From Bradyrhizobium paxllaeri (GTDB lineage: Bacteria > Pseudomonadota > Alphaproteobacteria > Rhizobiales > Xanthobacteraceae), in assembly GCF_001693515.2 (NCBI RefSeq), contig NZ_CP042968.1, positions 8,154,501-8,218,500 on the forward strand: a stretch of DNA of 64,000 bases. The letters run 5' to 3'. Position 1 is the stretch's first letter, and every line of letters begins with the position of its first letter. The notes under the pieces are model-generated. The model was not told where the DNA came from. It searched no databases and saw only the letters and a program-made list of their open reading frames with translations. The translations under genes were made by a program, and so were the position numbers. This document shows, piece after piece, positions 36,196 through 45,599 of this stretch.

Positions 36196-38334
36196 GTGCA
36201 GACCGCGCAACGTAATTCGCTGAGACTGTTGCAATGGATGATGGTCGCCTCGCTGGCCCTTCCGTTGGCGCTCTTTGTATTTGCATCCGCCGTCTCCTGG
36301 GTCTCGATCCGCGAAACCGCCGATCGCGAAATCGAGCATTCGCTGGATGTCGCGCACGAGCATGCGCTGAAAGTATTCGAGACCATCGACCGCAGCCTGT
36401 CGGAGATGGCCGAGATCATCCGCGACGTTCCCGACGCCGACATCGTGGCGCGCGAGCAGATGCTGCATCTGCGGCTGAAACGACTGGTCGCCTCGCTGCC
36501 GCAGGTGAAGTCGGCCTGGATCTTCGACGCCAGGGGCCATGCCCTCGTCAACAGCCTGGTCGTCCCGGCGCCGGGAATCGATTTTTCCGACCGCGACTAT
36601 TTCAAGACCCATGTCGACGCCGACATCGGCACCTATATCGGTGAAGCGCTGAAGCCGCGGCCGCCCTATCAGGGCGCGCCATTTTTCGGCGTCAGCCGGC
36701 GACGCCCGAGCGAGGACGGCAACTTCGCCGGCGTGCTGCAGGCTTCGGTATTCCCTGAGTACTTCGAGAACTACTACGCCCGGATCGGCCGGGAGCCCGG
36801 CAGCTATTTCGCGCTCGGCCGCGCCGATGGCACGGTGCTGGCGCGCTTCCCCATCGACCGCGACATCCGCCTCGACCGCAACGGGCCGATCGGGAAACTG
36901 GTCGCGGCCAATCCCAAGGCGGGCCTCATCACCGTGACGTCGCCGACCGACGGCATCGAACGCCGCCTCGGCTACCGGCGGCTCGCGGAATACCCGATTT
37001 ATGTGGGCGCGGGCCTCGAGACTTCGACCATACGCTCGCGCTGGCTCTCCACCATGAGCCAGCATCTGATCTTCGGCGCGCCGGCTACCGCGTTGCTATT
37101 TGCCCTGCTGGGGCTGGCCTTGCGCCGCACGCGCCATCTAATTTTCGAGGCCGAAAGGCGCCAGCAGGCCGAGGAAGCGCTGATGCACGGCCAGCGGCTG
37201 GAGGCGCTGGGCCGACTGACCGGCGGCGTGGCGCACGACTTCAACAATCTGCTCACCGTGATCCGTGCTTCCGTCGACCTGCTGCGGCGCCCCGACCTGC
37301 CGGATGTGCGGCGGTTGCGCTATATCGATGCGATCTCGGACACGGTAACCCGCGCCGCCAAGCTGACCGGGCAGTTGCTGGCCTTCGCGCGGCGGCAGGC
37401 GCTGAAGCCGGAGGTGTTCGACGTCAGCCGAAGCGTGCAGATGCTGAGCGAAATGATCGGCACGCTGGTCGGTCCTCGGATCGAGATCGTCATCCTCGGG
37501 TCGGAAGAGCCGTGTTTCGTCAACGCCGACGCCAGCCAGTTCGAAACGGCCATCATCAACATCGCCGTGAACGCGCGGGACGCCATGGAGGGCCGTGGGC
37601 GGCTGACGATAGCGGTGGGAATGGCGGCCAGCCTGCCCAATGCCGCCCCGCTGCCGCAACATCCCTATGGCTATGTCGCCGTATCCGTCGCCGACACCGG
37701 CAGCGGCATTCCGCCGGATCGGCTCGAACGCATCTTCGAACCCTTCTTCACGACCAAGCAGGCCGGCCACGGCACCGGGCTCGGCCTGTCGCAGGTATTC
37801 GGCTTCGCCAAGCAATCCGGCGGCGAAGTAGCCGTCGCCAGCGAAATCGGCAAAGGCAGTATTTTCACGCTGTATCTGCCGCGCACCGCCGGCAGCGGGA
37901 AGTCGCGACAACCGGCGGCAGATGCCGCCGCGATCGATGGAAGCGGAACGTCGGTGCTGGTGGTCGAGGACAATGCCGAGGTCGGACGATTCACGACCGA
38001 TGCGCTGGCCGAGCTCGGCTATGCCACCAAACTCGTCGGCAACGCTACGCATGCGCTCGAAGAACTCGCAAGCAGCGCCGAGCGATTCGACGCCGTATTC
38101 ACCGACGTCGTGATGCCCGGAATGTCCGGCATCGAACTCGCCCAGGAAATCCGCCGCCACTACCCCGAGCTGCCGGTGGTGTTGACCAGCGGCTACAGCC
38201 ATGTGCTGTCGGAGCACGGCAGCCACGGTTTCGAGCTGCTGCAAAAACCCTATTCGATCGAGCAGCTCTCCCGCGTGCTGCACCGGGTTGCCCGGCGAGG
38301 CGTTACACAAGCGGCGGCCTCCGCATCATCCTGA
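36196..38334 (+). CDS. Hybrid sensor histidine kinase with periplasmic sensor and C-terminal receiver
   Basis: 712 residues. TM1 near residues 14-36, a ~250-residue periplasmic sensor (double-Cache-like; FSDRDYFKTHVDADIGTYIGEALKPR...), TM2 near 287-307, then HisKA with phospho-acceptor H347 in GGVAHDFNNLLTV, HATPase with IINIAVNARDAM, ADTGSGIPPDRLERIFEPFFTTK and GTGLGLSQVFGF, and a receiver domain with phospho-acceptor D637 in FTDVVMPGMSG and the TSGYS-K region. Start is GTG at 36196, preceded by GGAG. No adjacent response regulator; the signal is unknown, perhaps a small organic ligand. Confidence 0.9.
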   Translation: MQTAQRNSLRLLQWMMVASLALPLALFVFASAVSWVSIRETADREIEHSLDVAHEHALKVFETIDRSLSEMAEIIRDVPDADIVAREQMLHLRLKRLVASLPQVKSAWIFDARGHALVNSLVVPAPGIDFSDRDYFKTHVDADIGTYIGEALKPRPPYQGAPFFGVSRRRPSEDGNFAGVLQASVFPEYFENYYARIGREPGSYFALGRADGTVLARFPIDRDIRLDRNGPIGKLVAANPKAGLITVTSPTDGIERRLGYRRLAEYPIYVGAGLETSTIRSRWLSTMSQHLIFGAPATALLFALLGLALRRTRHLIFEAERRQQAEEALMHGQRLEALGRLTGGVAHDFNNLLTVIRASVDLLRRPDLPDVRRLRYIDAISDTVTRAAKLTGQLLAFARRQALKPEVFDVSRSVQMLSEMIGTLVGPRIEIVILGSEEPCFVNADASQFETAIINIAVNARDAMEGRGRLTIAVGMAASLPNAAPLPQHPYGYVAVSVADTGSGIPPDRLERIFEPFFTTKQAGHGTGLGLSQVFGFAKQSGGEVAVASEIGKGSIFTLYLPRTAGSGKSRQPAADAAAIDGSGTSVLVVEDNAEVGRFTTDALAELGYATKLVGNATHALEELASSAERFDAVFTDVVMPGMSGIELAQEIRRHYPELPVVLTSGYSHVLSEHGSHGFELLQKPYSIEQLSRVLHRVARRGVTQAAASASS

Positions 38335-38443
38335 AAGCAACCGCATCGCTGGCAGACAGGTCCGTGCGCGGCCTTCTGGTGCCGCCGGCATAGGCGATCC
38401 GGAACCCGGGGGAACCTTTTGATTTGGCTGCCGTTGGGCCGCC

Positions 38444-40471
38444 ATGGGCAAAGCAACCGGCAAATCGTCAGCGAAGAAATCCGCCGCGAACAAACCCGTC
38501 AAAGCAAGCAAGAAGCCGGACCCCGGCGAAAGCACGCCGGATTCCGAAGAAAAAGCCGAACTCGCCGAGGTTGTCGCTGAAACCGGCGATCACGTCGAAC
38601 CGCCGCCGCCGGAGGTCGTCGAGCCGGATCCGGAATTGTCCCCCGAAGAGGCTGAACAGGCCCGCAAGGACTATCTGCTGACGCGGTTCTGGATCAGCGC
38701 GCGCGGCTATTGGGGCCGGAGCGGCGACCGGCTGGCGTGGCTGTTCTCGATCGGGCTGTTGCTCCTGATCATCACCAATGTCGGCTTTCAGTACGGCATC
38801 AACGTCTGGAATCGCGCGATCTTCGACGCCATCGAGAAGCGCGATTCCGCTACCGTGTACTATCTCGCGGCGGTATTCTTTCCGCTCGCGATCGGCAGCG
38901 TGCTGCTCGGCGTGGCGCAGGTGTTCGCCCGCATGGGCATCCAGCGCCGCTGGCGCGCGTGGCTGACCCATTCGGTGATCTCGCGCTGGCTGGCCAATGG
39001 CCGCTACTACCAGCTCGATCTCGTCGGCGGCGATCACAAGAATCCGGAATATCGCATCGCCGAGGATTTGCGGATCGCGACCGACTCGCCGGTGGATTTC
39101 GTCGCCGGCGTCACGTCGGCATTTTTGTCGGCCGCCACCTTCATCGTCGTGCTCTGGACCATCGGCGGCGCGCTGACACTGACGATGGGCGGCTCCACCA
39201 TCACCATTCCCGGCTTCCTTGTAATCGCCGCGATCGTCTATGCCGCGATCGCCTCCGGCTCGATCATGGCGATCGGACGAAGCTTCGTGCAGGTATCCGA
39301 AGACAAGAACCAGGCCGAGGCCGAATACCGCTACGTCCTGACCCGCGTGCGCGAGAACGGCGAAAGCATCGCGCTGCTCGGCGGCGAAGAGGAAGAGCGA
39401 GACGGCATCGACAGGACATTTTCCAACGTGCTGCGGCAATGGGCGCGCGTCGCCGGCCAACATATGCGCACCACGCTGGTATCGCAGGGATCCAGCCTCA
39501 TCGCACCGGTCGTGCCGCTATTGTTGTGCGCGCCGAAATTTCTCGACGGCAGCATGACGCTCGGTCAGGTGATGCAGGCGGCGTCCGCCTTCACCATCGT
39601 GCAGACCGCGTTCGGCTGGCTGGTCGACAATTATCCGCGGCTCGCCGACTGGAACGCCGGGGCACGCCGCATCGCCTCATTGATGATGTCGCTCGACGGC
39701 CTCGAGCGCGCCGAGCAGGGCGACGGCATCGGCCGCATCCAGCGCGGCGAGACCCAGGGCGGCGCCATGCTCAGCCTCAACGATCTCTCGGTGACGCTCG
39801 ACGACGGCACGGCGGTCGTCGGCGAGACCGAGGTAGCGATCGATCCCGGCGAGCGGCTATTGGTGGCGGGCGAGTCCGGCACCGGCAAGAGCACGCTGGT
39901 GCGCGCGCTCGCCGGGCTGTGGCCCTGGGGCGGCGGCAGCGTCAACTTCCATCCCGATCGCCGGCTCTTCATGCTGCCGCAAAAGCCGTACATCCCCTCC
40001 GGCACGCTGCGGCGCGCGATCGCCTATCCCGGCGCGGCCGACGACTGGCTCACGGAGCAGATTCACGACGCCCTGCACAAGGTCGGCCTCGACCATCTCA
40101 AGGAGAAGATCGAGGAAGAGGGACCGTGGGACCAGACGCTGTCCGGCGGCGAGAAGCAGCGGCTGGCGTTCGCACGCCTGTTGCTGCACAACCCCGACAT
40201 CGTGGTGCTGGACGAGGCGACGTCGGCGCTCGATGAAAAGAGCCAGGACAAGATGATGGAGATCGTCATCAAGGAGCTGCCGAAGGCCACCATCGTCAGC
40301 GTTGCCCACCGCGCCGAACTGGAGGCGTTTCACAGCCGCAAGATCGTGCTGGAGCGGCGCAAGGGCGGCGCCAAGCTGGTCAGCGACGTCGACCTGATCC
40401 CGCGCAAGGACAAACGCCGCCTGCTCGGCCGCTTCCTGCGCCATCGGAAGGCCGCGAAGAAAGCGGCGTAG
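38444..40471 (+). CDS. ABC transporter, SbmA/BacA-type membrane domain fused to ATPase (YddA/BclA-like)
   Basis: 675 residues. N-terminal ~70 residues are Lys/Pro/Glu-rich and probably disordered. The membrane part (residues ~80-420; RFWISARGYWGRSGDRLAWLFS, NVWNRAIFDAIEKRD, WRAWLTHSVISRWL, NPEYRIAEDLRIATD) is the SbmA/BacA/YddA type. The ATPase has Walker A GESGTGKST (476-484), LSGGEKQR signature from 566 and Walker B VVLDEATSALDE. Fusion of both halves is known from YddA and from BclA of Bradyrhizobium, which imports host antimicrobial peptides; whether this copy does so is untested. Works as a homodimer by family analogy. Confidence 0.88.
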   Translation: MGKATGKSSAKKSAANKPVKASKKPDPGESTPDSEEKAELAEVVAETGDHVEPPPPEVVEPDPELSPEEAEQARKDYLLTRFWISARGYWGRSGDRLAWLFSIGLLLLIITNVGFQYGINVWNRAIFDAIEKRDSATVYYLAAVFFPLAIGSVLLGVAQVFARMGIQRRWRAWLTHSVISRWLANGRYYQLDLVGGDHKNPEYRIAEDLRIATDSPVDFVAGVTSAFLSAATFIVVLWTIGGALTLTMGGSTITIPGFLVIAAIVYAAIASGSIMAIGRSFVQVSEDKNQAEAEYRYVLTRVRENGESIALLGGEEEERDGIDRTFSNVLRQWARVAGQHMRTTLVSQGSSLIAPVVPLLLCAPKFLDGSMTLGQVMQAASAFTIVQTAFGWLVDNYPRLADWNAGARRIASLMMSLDGLERAEQGDGIGRIQRGETQGGAMLSLNDLSVTLDDGTAVVGETEVAIDPGERLLVAGESGTGKSTLVRALAGLWPWGGGSVNFHPDRRLFMLPQKPYIPSGTLRRAIAYPGAADDWLTEQIHDALHKVGLDHLKEKIEEEGPWDQTLSGGEKQRLAFARLLLHNPDIVVLDEATSALDEKSQDKMMEIVIKELPKATIVSVAHRAELEAFHSRKIVLERRKGGAKLVSDVDLIPRKDKRRLLGRFLRHRKAAKKAA

Positions 40472-40509
40472 TCTTTTTCTCGCGGAGTGGCGTGAACGAT
40501 CTATCAGGC

Positions 40510-40587
40510 CGTCATTGCGAGCGCAGCGAAGCAATCCACCTCTCCACTTGCCGCGCGATGGATTGCTTCGCTGCGCTCGCAATGACG
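40510..40587. repeat. Intergenic palindromic repeat, family A (copy 4)
   Basis: CGTCATTGCGAGCGCAGCGA ... CGCTGCGCTCGCAATGACG, nearly perfect over its full length. Confidence 0.92.
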
Positions 40588-40680
40588 CGGATGGGCCGCG
40601 GCGTACCGGACGACTACCTTTCCGATGACCAAGCCGATCGCGGCCATAATTGAACCTGTTTCGCCGCTGCAAAACCGGCT

Positions 40681-41541
40681 ATGCATGCGCCGCTTCTATC
40701 CGAGGACCACCGTTTGACGCCCGACAACGATCCTTCGCCCGCGCCGTTCGGCGCATTCGCCCCGAGTGCCGCACAGGCTGCGATCATTTCGCTTGCGCAC
40801 CGCACGCGGCTGAAGCGCGGCGCGTTTCGCCCCTGGCTGTCGCGGCTGGTGAATCTGTTGCGCGCCGGTCCGGTCGACGTGCCCTATCAAGGCGCCTCGT
40901 TCCGCTTCTATCACCAGGCCAGCGCCACCGAGCGCGGCGCGCTGTTCAATCCCGCCTACAACATCGAGGAGCTGGATTTTCTGCGCGCGCATGTGCCCGC
41001 CGGCGGCGTATTCGTCGATGTCGGCGCCAATGTCGGCACCTATGCGCTTGCCTTGGCGCGCCATGTCGGCGCCGGCGGCAAGGTGATCGCGATCGAGCCG
41101 CATCCGGTCACCCATGCGCGGCTCGCCTTCAATAACGCCGCGTCCGGCTACAGCCAGGTGCGACTGGTGGCGGCCGCCGCCGGTCCCGCCGACGGCGAAT
41201 TGATGATCGAAACCGACGGCGACAATCTCGGCGCCAGCCACATCGTGTCGGGCGAGGCCTCCGGCAAGGCGATCACGGTGCCGTCGCTGCGACTGCAGCG
41301 CATCCTCGAAGAAGCCGGCGCCGCGCGTGTCGACGCGCTCAAGATCGATGTCGAAGGGTTTGAGGATCGCGTGTTGATCGGCTTCTTCGCCGACGCGCCG
41401 CAGGCGTTGTGGCCGCGTGCGGTCGTGATCGAGCATCTGTCAAGGGACGAATGGCAGCAGGACTGCCTCGCCGACATGCGGGCGCGGGGTTATGTCGAGA
41501 CCGGGAGAACCCGCAGCAACACGCTGCTGGCACGAGGCTGA
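40681..41541 (+). CDS. FkbM-family methyltransferase
   Basis: 286 residues, soluble. SAM-binding motif FVDVGANVGTYALALARHVG (motif I), VIAIEPHPVTHARL, and the FkbM C-terminal IDVEGFEDRVLIGF with ALWPRAVVIEHL. FkbM enzymes O-methylate sugars, polyketides or other small molecules; the acceptor is unknown. The first 100 residues are poorly conserved and the start has no clear ribosome-binding site, so an internal start is possible. Confidence 0.85.
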   Translation: MHAPLLSEDHRLTPDNDPSPAPFGAFAPSAAQAAIISLAHRTRLKRGAFRPWLSRLVNLLRAGPVDVPYQGASFRFYHQASATERGALFNPAYNIEELDFLRAHVPAGGVFVDVGANVGTYALALARHVGAGGKVIAIEPHPVTHARLAFNNAASGYSQVRLVAAAAGPADGELMIETDGDNLGASHIVSGEASGKAITVPSLRLQRILEEAGAARVDALKIDVEGFEDRVLIGFFADAPQALWPRAVVIEHLSRDEWQQDCLADMRARGYVETGRTRSNTLLARG

Positions 41542-41584
41542 ATTACCGCTGCGCAAATCATTCCTCCAACCACGGGAGAGCTTG

Positions 41585-41971
41585 ATGATCGACCACGTCG
41601 GATTTCCGGTTTCGGATTACGCGCGTTCCAAGGCGTTTTACCTGAAAGCCCTTGCGCCGCTCGACTACGTCCTCGTGATGGAGGTCGAGCAGGATCGACC
41701 CGGCGAGGAGCTCGCCGCAGGTTTCGGCGCCAATGGAAAACCCGATTTCTGGATCGGCGGCGAAGGCGGGCTGGACAAGCCGTTGCATGTCGCGATCGTG
41801 GCAAAGGACCGCGCGACGGTGGACGCCTTTTACAAGGCGGCGCTTGCCGCCGGCGGACGCGACAACGGCGCACCGGGAATTCGCGCGCACTATCATCCGA
41901 ATTACTACGGCGCGTTCGTGCTCGATCCCGACGGCCACAATATCGAGGCGGTCTGCCACGCGCCCGCTTGA
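41585..41971 (+). CDS. VOC-family (glyoxalase/dioxygenase fold) protein
   Basis: 128 residues. Two beta-alpha-beta-beta-beta modules: MIDHVGFPVSDYARSKAFYLKALAPL and HVAIVAKDRATVDAFYKAALAAGG, ending YYGAFVLDPDGHNIEAVCH. The metal-binding H and E positions (H4, H in PLHVAIV, E in NIEAV) are kept. Enzyme of unknown substrate. GGGAG precedes the ATG at 41585; the longer frame from 41492 overlaps the previous gene and is rejected. Confidence 0.9.
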   Translation: MIDHVGFPVSDYARSKAFYLKALAPLDYVLVMEVEQDRPGEELAAGFGANGKPDFWIGGEGGLDKPLHVAIVAKDRATVDAFYKAALAAGGRDNGAPGIRAHYHPNYYGAFVLDPDGHNIEAVCHAPA

Positions 41972-42063
41972 GCCGGTTCCACCGGTTCCATTTTGAATCG
42001 CATGGGAACCTGAGGCTGTCGCAGTCGTTGTCGCACCCGGAGCTTAAGTGTTCAGGAGATGTG

Positions 42064-42294
42064 ATGCCGATCGAACCGCCGGAGATACCGCCGGCGACGC
42101 CAGGACAACCAACCGAGCCGCCACGGGAGGCCCCACCCGGGAGCCCCCGTCCGGAGGTCCCACCACCCTTCCGTGAACCGGGTCAACCCCCACAACCGCA
42201 GGAGTTGCCGGGCAAGCTGCCGGACGAGTTGCCAGTACGCGGGCCGAACGGGCCCCGCACACCCAACCCCGCCACCGATCCGGGGGCCGGATGA
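42064..42294 (+). CDS. Small proline-rich protein
   Basis: 76 residues, MPIEPPEIPPATPGQPTEPP onward; nearly one third Pro, with Glu, Gly and Arg, and no hydrophobic segment. Preceded by AGGAGA at 42054-42059, a good ribosome-binding site at the right distance. Probably intrinsically disordered. No domain recognised; real expression is likely but not certain. Confidence 0.5.
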   Translation: MPIEPPEIPPATPGQPTEPPREAPPGSPRPEVPPPFREPGQPPQPQELPGKLPDELPVRGPNGPRTPNPATDPGAG

Positions 42295-42480
42295 ACACCT
42301 CGCCTGAACGCGCAATGAACAGGGATGCATGCAACCCATTGCGCCAATGAAATAAAAAGCATCCGAGCATTTGTAGGCCGCCACATTCCGGCCTAATGAT
42401 TAGCCGCTCATCGACCAACTGACATGTCAATGAGGGCCCTTCCGTTGCTGTCAGGCCTATCTTCGGGGACCAAGGATATC

Positions 42481-44529
42481 ATGACAAACTTCCGCATTCT
42501 GCTACTCGCCACGACTGCTTTGACGGCGACGCAGTTCGTGACCTCCGCATCGCATGCGCAGGCCGCGCCGATCGTCGTGGCGCAAGCCAAGGAAGAGGAT
42601 GGCCGAGCCAGGGGAGGCCAGCAGCCACAGAGAGGCCAACAGCCACAGAAGGGCGCGCCGCCGCCGGCTGCTGCCCCCAAGGCGCCCGCGGCTCCGCCGC
42701 CACCCCCGGCGGCAGCACCTCAGCGTCAGGCCCCGCCTCCGCCGCCCCCCGCAGCCGCGCCGCCGCCGCGTCCCACGCCTCCGCCGCCACCGCCCGCTGC
42801 GGCGCCACCACCACGTCCGACGCCTGCACCGCCGCCGGCGGCTGCACCTGCGCGCCCGACACCTCCTCCCGACGCCGCCCCCAGGGCACCGGCAGCACCT
42901 CCCGCGGCGGCACCTGCACGTCCGACAGCACCGCCGCCTCCGCCGCCGGCCGCAGCGCCTGCAGCGCCGAAGCAACCTGCCGCGCCGACACCGCCACCGC
43001 CGCCCGCTTCTCCCCAGAAGGGAACGCCTTCGCCTGTGCCGCCACCGGCCGCCGGCACCAGGCAGCCGCCGGCGCCTGCCGCCACCCCGGCTGCACCAGC
43101 GGCATCGCCGACGACCGCGCCTCTGCCCGGCGGAAGCACCGCTGCGCCGCCGCCGCGTCCCGGTGCAACACCGCCTGGCGCACCGACCGCAACGCCGCCG
43201 GCCGCGGGCGCACCCACGGCCGCGCCAACCGCCCCGACCGGCCGCCCCGGCGCGCCGCCGGCTGCGGGCCAAGCCACTCCGACGCCTCCGGCCGCCGGCG
43301 CGCCACCGGTGCGACCCGGTGCGCCGACAACGCCGCCGGCTGCGAGGGCTCCAGCCGCGCCGCCCGCCGCGGGAACTCCGCGCGCGGCTCCCGCCGGCGC
43401 CGCGGCGCCAAGTGTCGTCCCCGGCACGCCAGCCGCAGCGCCCCCGCCCGGCAGGGCGCAATTCGCTCCGCCGACGGTTGCACCCGCGTTCCGGGCCGCA
43501 CCCACGGTCACAACGCCACTACCGCCACCGCCACAGCCACGGCGTGAAAACCTGACGCCGCTCGCGATCGGCGCGGGCGTCGTCGCAGGCGCCGTGGTCG
43601 GCGCGACCATCGCCAACATGCACAGCCAGCGACGGGAGGTCACCGAGGGCGGCCGCACGGTCTACTATGAGCCGGACCGCGTCATCATCCGTGACCCGAG
43701 CGGACAACAATACGTCCGCGGCAACGATCTCTATCGCTTCCGCTATGGTGCGCGCGACATCCAGACCCAGACCGTCGGCGGCGAAACCCGCACCGTCGTA
43801 GTCCGGCCGGATGGCAGCCAGATCATCACCGTGGTCGGCAGTGACGGGCGGCTGCTGCGCCGCATCCGCCGCGACGACCGTGGCCGTGAGATCATCATCA
43901 TCGACAACAGCTACCGCGATCCGCAAGCCGTCGGCGGCTTCTATGTCGATCTGCCGCCGCCAGTGGTCAACATGCCATACGACCGCTACATCGTCGCCGC
44001 GGACGAAGCACCCCCGGAAGTGATCTACGAAACCCTGAGGGCGCCGCCGGTGCAACGGATCAACCGGCGCTACTCGCTCGACGAAATCCGCTACAGCCCA
44101 AATGTGCGGATGCAGATGCCGAGCATCGACGTCAACTCCATCAACTTCGCGACCGGTTCGTGGGAGATCCCGCCGGACCAGGCGGCGAAGCTGCAGGTGA
44201 TCGCCGACGGCCTGAACCAGGCGGTCCAGGCCAATCCGCGCGCAGTGTTCCTGATCGAAGGTCACACCGACAAGGTGGGCTCCGATGTCGACAATCTGTC
44301 GCTGTCGGACCGCCGCGCGGAATCCGCCGCAACGCTGCTGACGCAGCAGTTCAACGTGCCGGCGGAGAACCTGACCTCGCAGGGTTATGGCGAGCAGTAT
44401 CCGAAGGAGCAGGTCGACGGGCCGAGCGAGATCAACCGGCGCGTCACCATCCGCAACATCACGCCGCTGCTCAATGGCGGGCAGGCCTCGCTGCCGCCGC
44501 CCCCGCCCGGCACCGCGCCGCCGCGCTGA
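42481..44529 (+). CDS. OmpA-family outer-membrane/peptidoglycan-binding protein with long proline-rich region
   Basis: 682 residues. Signal peptide MTNFRILLLATTALTATQFV to ASHAQA; then a Pro/Ala-rich low-complexity region of about 300 residues (~58-358) with repeated PPPPPAAAP and similar units; a Gly/Ala hydrophobic stretch LAIGAGVVAGAVVGATI (361-380); a middle part with RTVYYEPDRVIIRD and EIIIIDNSYRDP; and a C-terminal OmpA domain (~550-662) with FLIEGHTDKVGSDVDNLSLSDRRAESAATLL and GEQYPKEQVDGPSEINRRV, the peptidoglycan-binding residues. AAGGAT at 42472-42477 gives this start. The proline region may span the periplasm or protrude. Followed by a terminator. Confidence 0.85.
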   Translation: MTNFRILLLATTALTATQFVTSASHAQAAPIVVAQAKEEDGRARGGQQPQRGQQPQKGAPPPAAAPKAPAAPPPPPAAAPQRQAPPPPPPAAAPPPRPTPPPPPPAAAPPPRPTPAPPPAAAPARPTPPPDAAPRAPAAPPAAAPARPTAPPPPPPAAAPAAPKQPAAPTPPPPPASPQKGTPSPVPPPAAGTRQPPAPAATPAAPAASPTTAPLPGGSTAAPPPRPGATPPGAPTATPPAAGAPTAAPTAPTGRPGAPPAAGQATPTPPAAGAPPVRPGAPTTPPAARAPAAPPAAGTPRAAPAGAAAPSVVPGTPAAAPPPGRAQFAPPTVAPAFRAAPTVTTPLPPPPQPRRENLTPLAIGAGVVAGAVVGATIANMHSQRREVTEGGRTVYYEPDRVIIRDPSGQQYVRGNDLYRFRYGARDIQTQTVGGETRTVVVRPDGSQIITVVGSDGRLLRRIRRDDRGREIIIIDNSYRDPQAVGGFYVDLPPPVVNMPYDRYIVAADEAPPEVIYETLRAPPVQRINRRYSLDEIRYSPNVRMQMPSIDVNSINFATGSWEIPPDQAAKLQVIADGLNQAVQANPRAVFLIEGHTDKVGSDVDNLSLSDRRAESAATLLTQQFNVPAENLTSQGYGEQYPKEQVDGPSEINRRVTIRNITPLLNGGQASLPPPPPGTAPPR

Positions 44530-44548
44530 GGCGCTGGTTACGGAACGA

Positions 44549-44580
44549 AAATGGCCGGGAGCGATCCCGGCCATTTTTTT
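44549..44580 (+). terminator. Rho-independent terminator after the OmpA-family gene
   Basis: A 12-bp stem, AAATGGCCGGGA / TCCCGGCCATTT, with a four-base loop and seven or more T residues. Confidence 0.9.
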
Positions 44581-44589
44581 GAGTTTCTA

Positions 44590-44642
44590 TTTTGACGCGT
44601 TTTCTTTACGCGAACCGGTATCCACTTCGCTCGAAAACGCTA
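44590..44642. repeat. Dispersed repeat, family E (copy 2, inverted)
   Basis: TTTTGACGCGTTTTCTTTAC, GCGAACCGGTATCCACTTCG, CTCGAAAACGC: the reverse complement of the copies at 16656 and 49707. It abuts the stop codon of the methyltransferase gene. Confidence 0.85.
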
Positions 44643-45599
44643 TCACGCGCTGAGCGCCCGCGGCGTCACGCAGGCCGCGCAAATAGCGGCGGCGTGCCGG
44701 TGATCGGTGCCGCAGCAGCCGCCGAGAATCCGCATCTTCGGAAACGCGCTTCTGAGGGCAACGTAACGCCGCCCGAGATCGGCTGGGTCACCGGCATCGA
44801 GCGTTTCGGATTCGTCGAGTTCAGCATGGCTCTTGGTCGAGGCGTTGGCCCTGATGCCATGGATGCGTTCCGTCCAGGCTTCGCCCGCCTGCAACGCATC
44901 TTCGAAATGCGTCGGGTGCGCGCAGTTGATCAGGAAGTATTCGGGCGCGCTATCGGTTTCGCGATCCACGGCCTCGATCGCCTCACGCAGCGTCTCGCCC
45001 TTCACCAGGCGGCCATTGGTTTCGACGGTGAACGAGATCGCCGCCGGTATCGCGAGCGCCTTCGCGGCGCGCGCGATGCCGATCGCTTCATTGATGCTGG
45101 TGAGCGTGTAGGCGGTAATCATGTCGGCGCCGCCCTCGACGAAGGCCGCGATCTGCGCCCGATGATAGTCCTCGGCTTCCGCAGCATCCATGTTGCCCGC
45201 CTTGTAGCCATCGCCGCGCGGACCGATGGCGCCGCTGATGATGCAGGACGCGCCCGGCCGCTCCCAACCGGCGCGCAGCTCTTCCAGGAATGCAATCGAG
45301 CGGACATTGATCGCCTTGAGCGCGACCGCATCGTAGCCGAGCTTGGTGCCCCAGTCCGGATTGGCGCGCCATGTCGGGCTGTCGAGCACGAAGCCTGTGC
45401 CATGCTCTCGAGCGACCGCAAGGTAGGCGGCGTAATATTGCTTGAGCTGCTCCCGGCCTTCGGCGCTGTCGAGCAGCACAAAGGCGGCAAAGTGCGGCAG
45501 CTCCACGCCGTGGTGGAAGATCAGCGTCGTTTCCATGCCGCCATCGGTAAGGAAAATGCCGCCGCGGCGCTGCGGCAGGGCGTTTCGGTATCTGGCCAT
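44643..45599 (-). CDS. Homocysteine S-methyltransferase family protein
   Basis: 318 residues. Zinc-thiolate cysteines C226 (in FLINCAHP), C295 and C296 (in GGCCGTDHRH), and the N-terminal LTDGGMETTLIFHHGVELPHFAAF motif match MmuM-like enzymes, which transfer a methyl group from S-methylmethionine or betaine-type donors to homocysteine. Methyl donor unknown. Cytoplasmic. A TetR regulator gene is divergent, 201 bases away, and may control it. Confidence 0.9.
   Translation of the reverse strand: MARYRNALPQRRGGIFLTDGGMETTLIFHHGVELPHFAAFVLLDSAEGREQLKQYYAAYLAVAREHGTGFVLDSPTWRANPDWGTKLGYDAVALKAINVRSIAFLEELRAGWERPGASCIISGAIGPRGDGYKAGNMDAAEAEDYHRAQIAAFVEGGADMITAYTLTSINEAIGIARAAKALAIPAAISFTVETNGRLVKGETLREAIEAVDRETDSAPEYFLINCAHPTHFEDALQAGEAWTERIHGIRANASTKSHAELDESETLDAGDPADLGRRYVALRSAFPKMRILGGCCGTDHRHAAAICAACVTPRALSA

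Noticed and set aside
42655..43560. Possible tandem-repeat array or CRISPR-like pattern
   Set aside because: The repetition is codon-level Pro/Ala coding inside a single open frame, not regular direct repeats with spacers.
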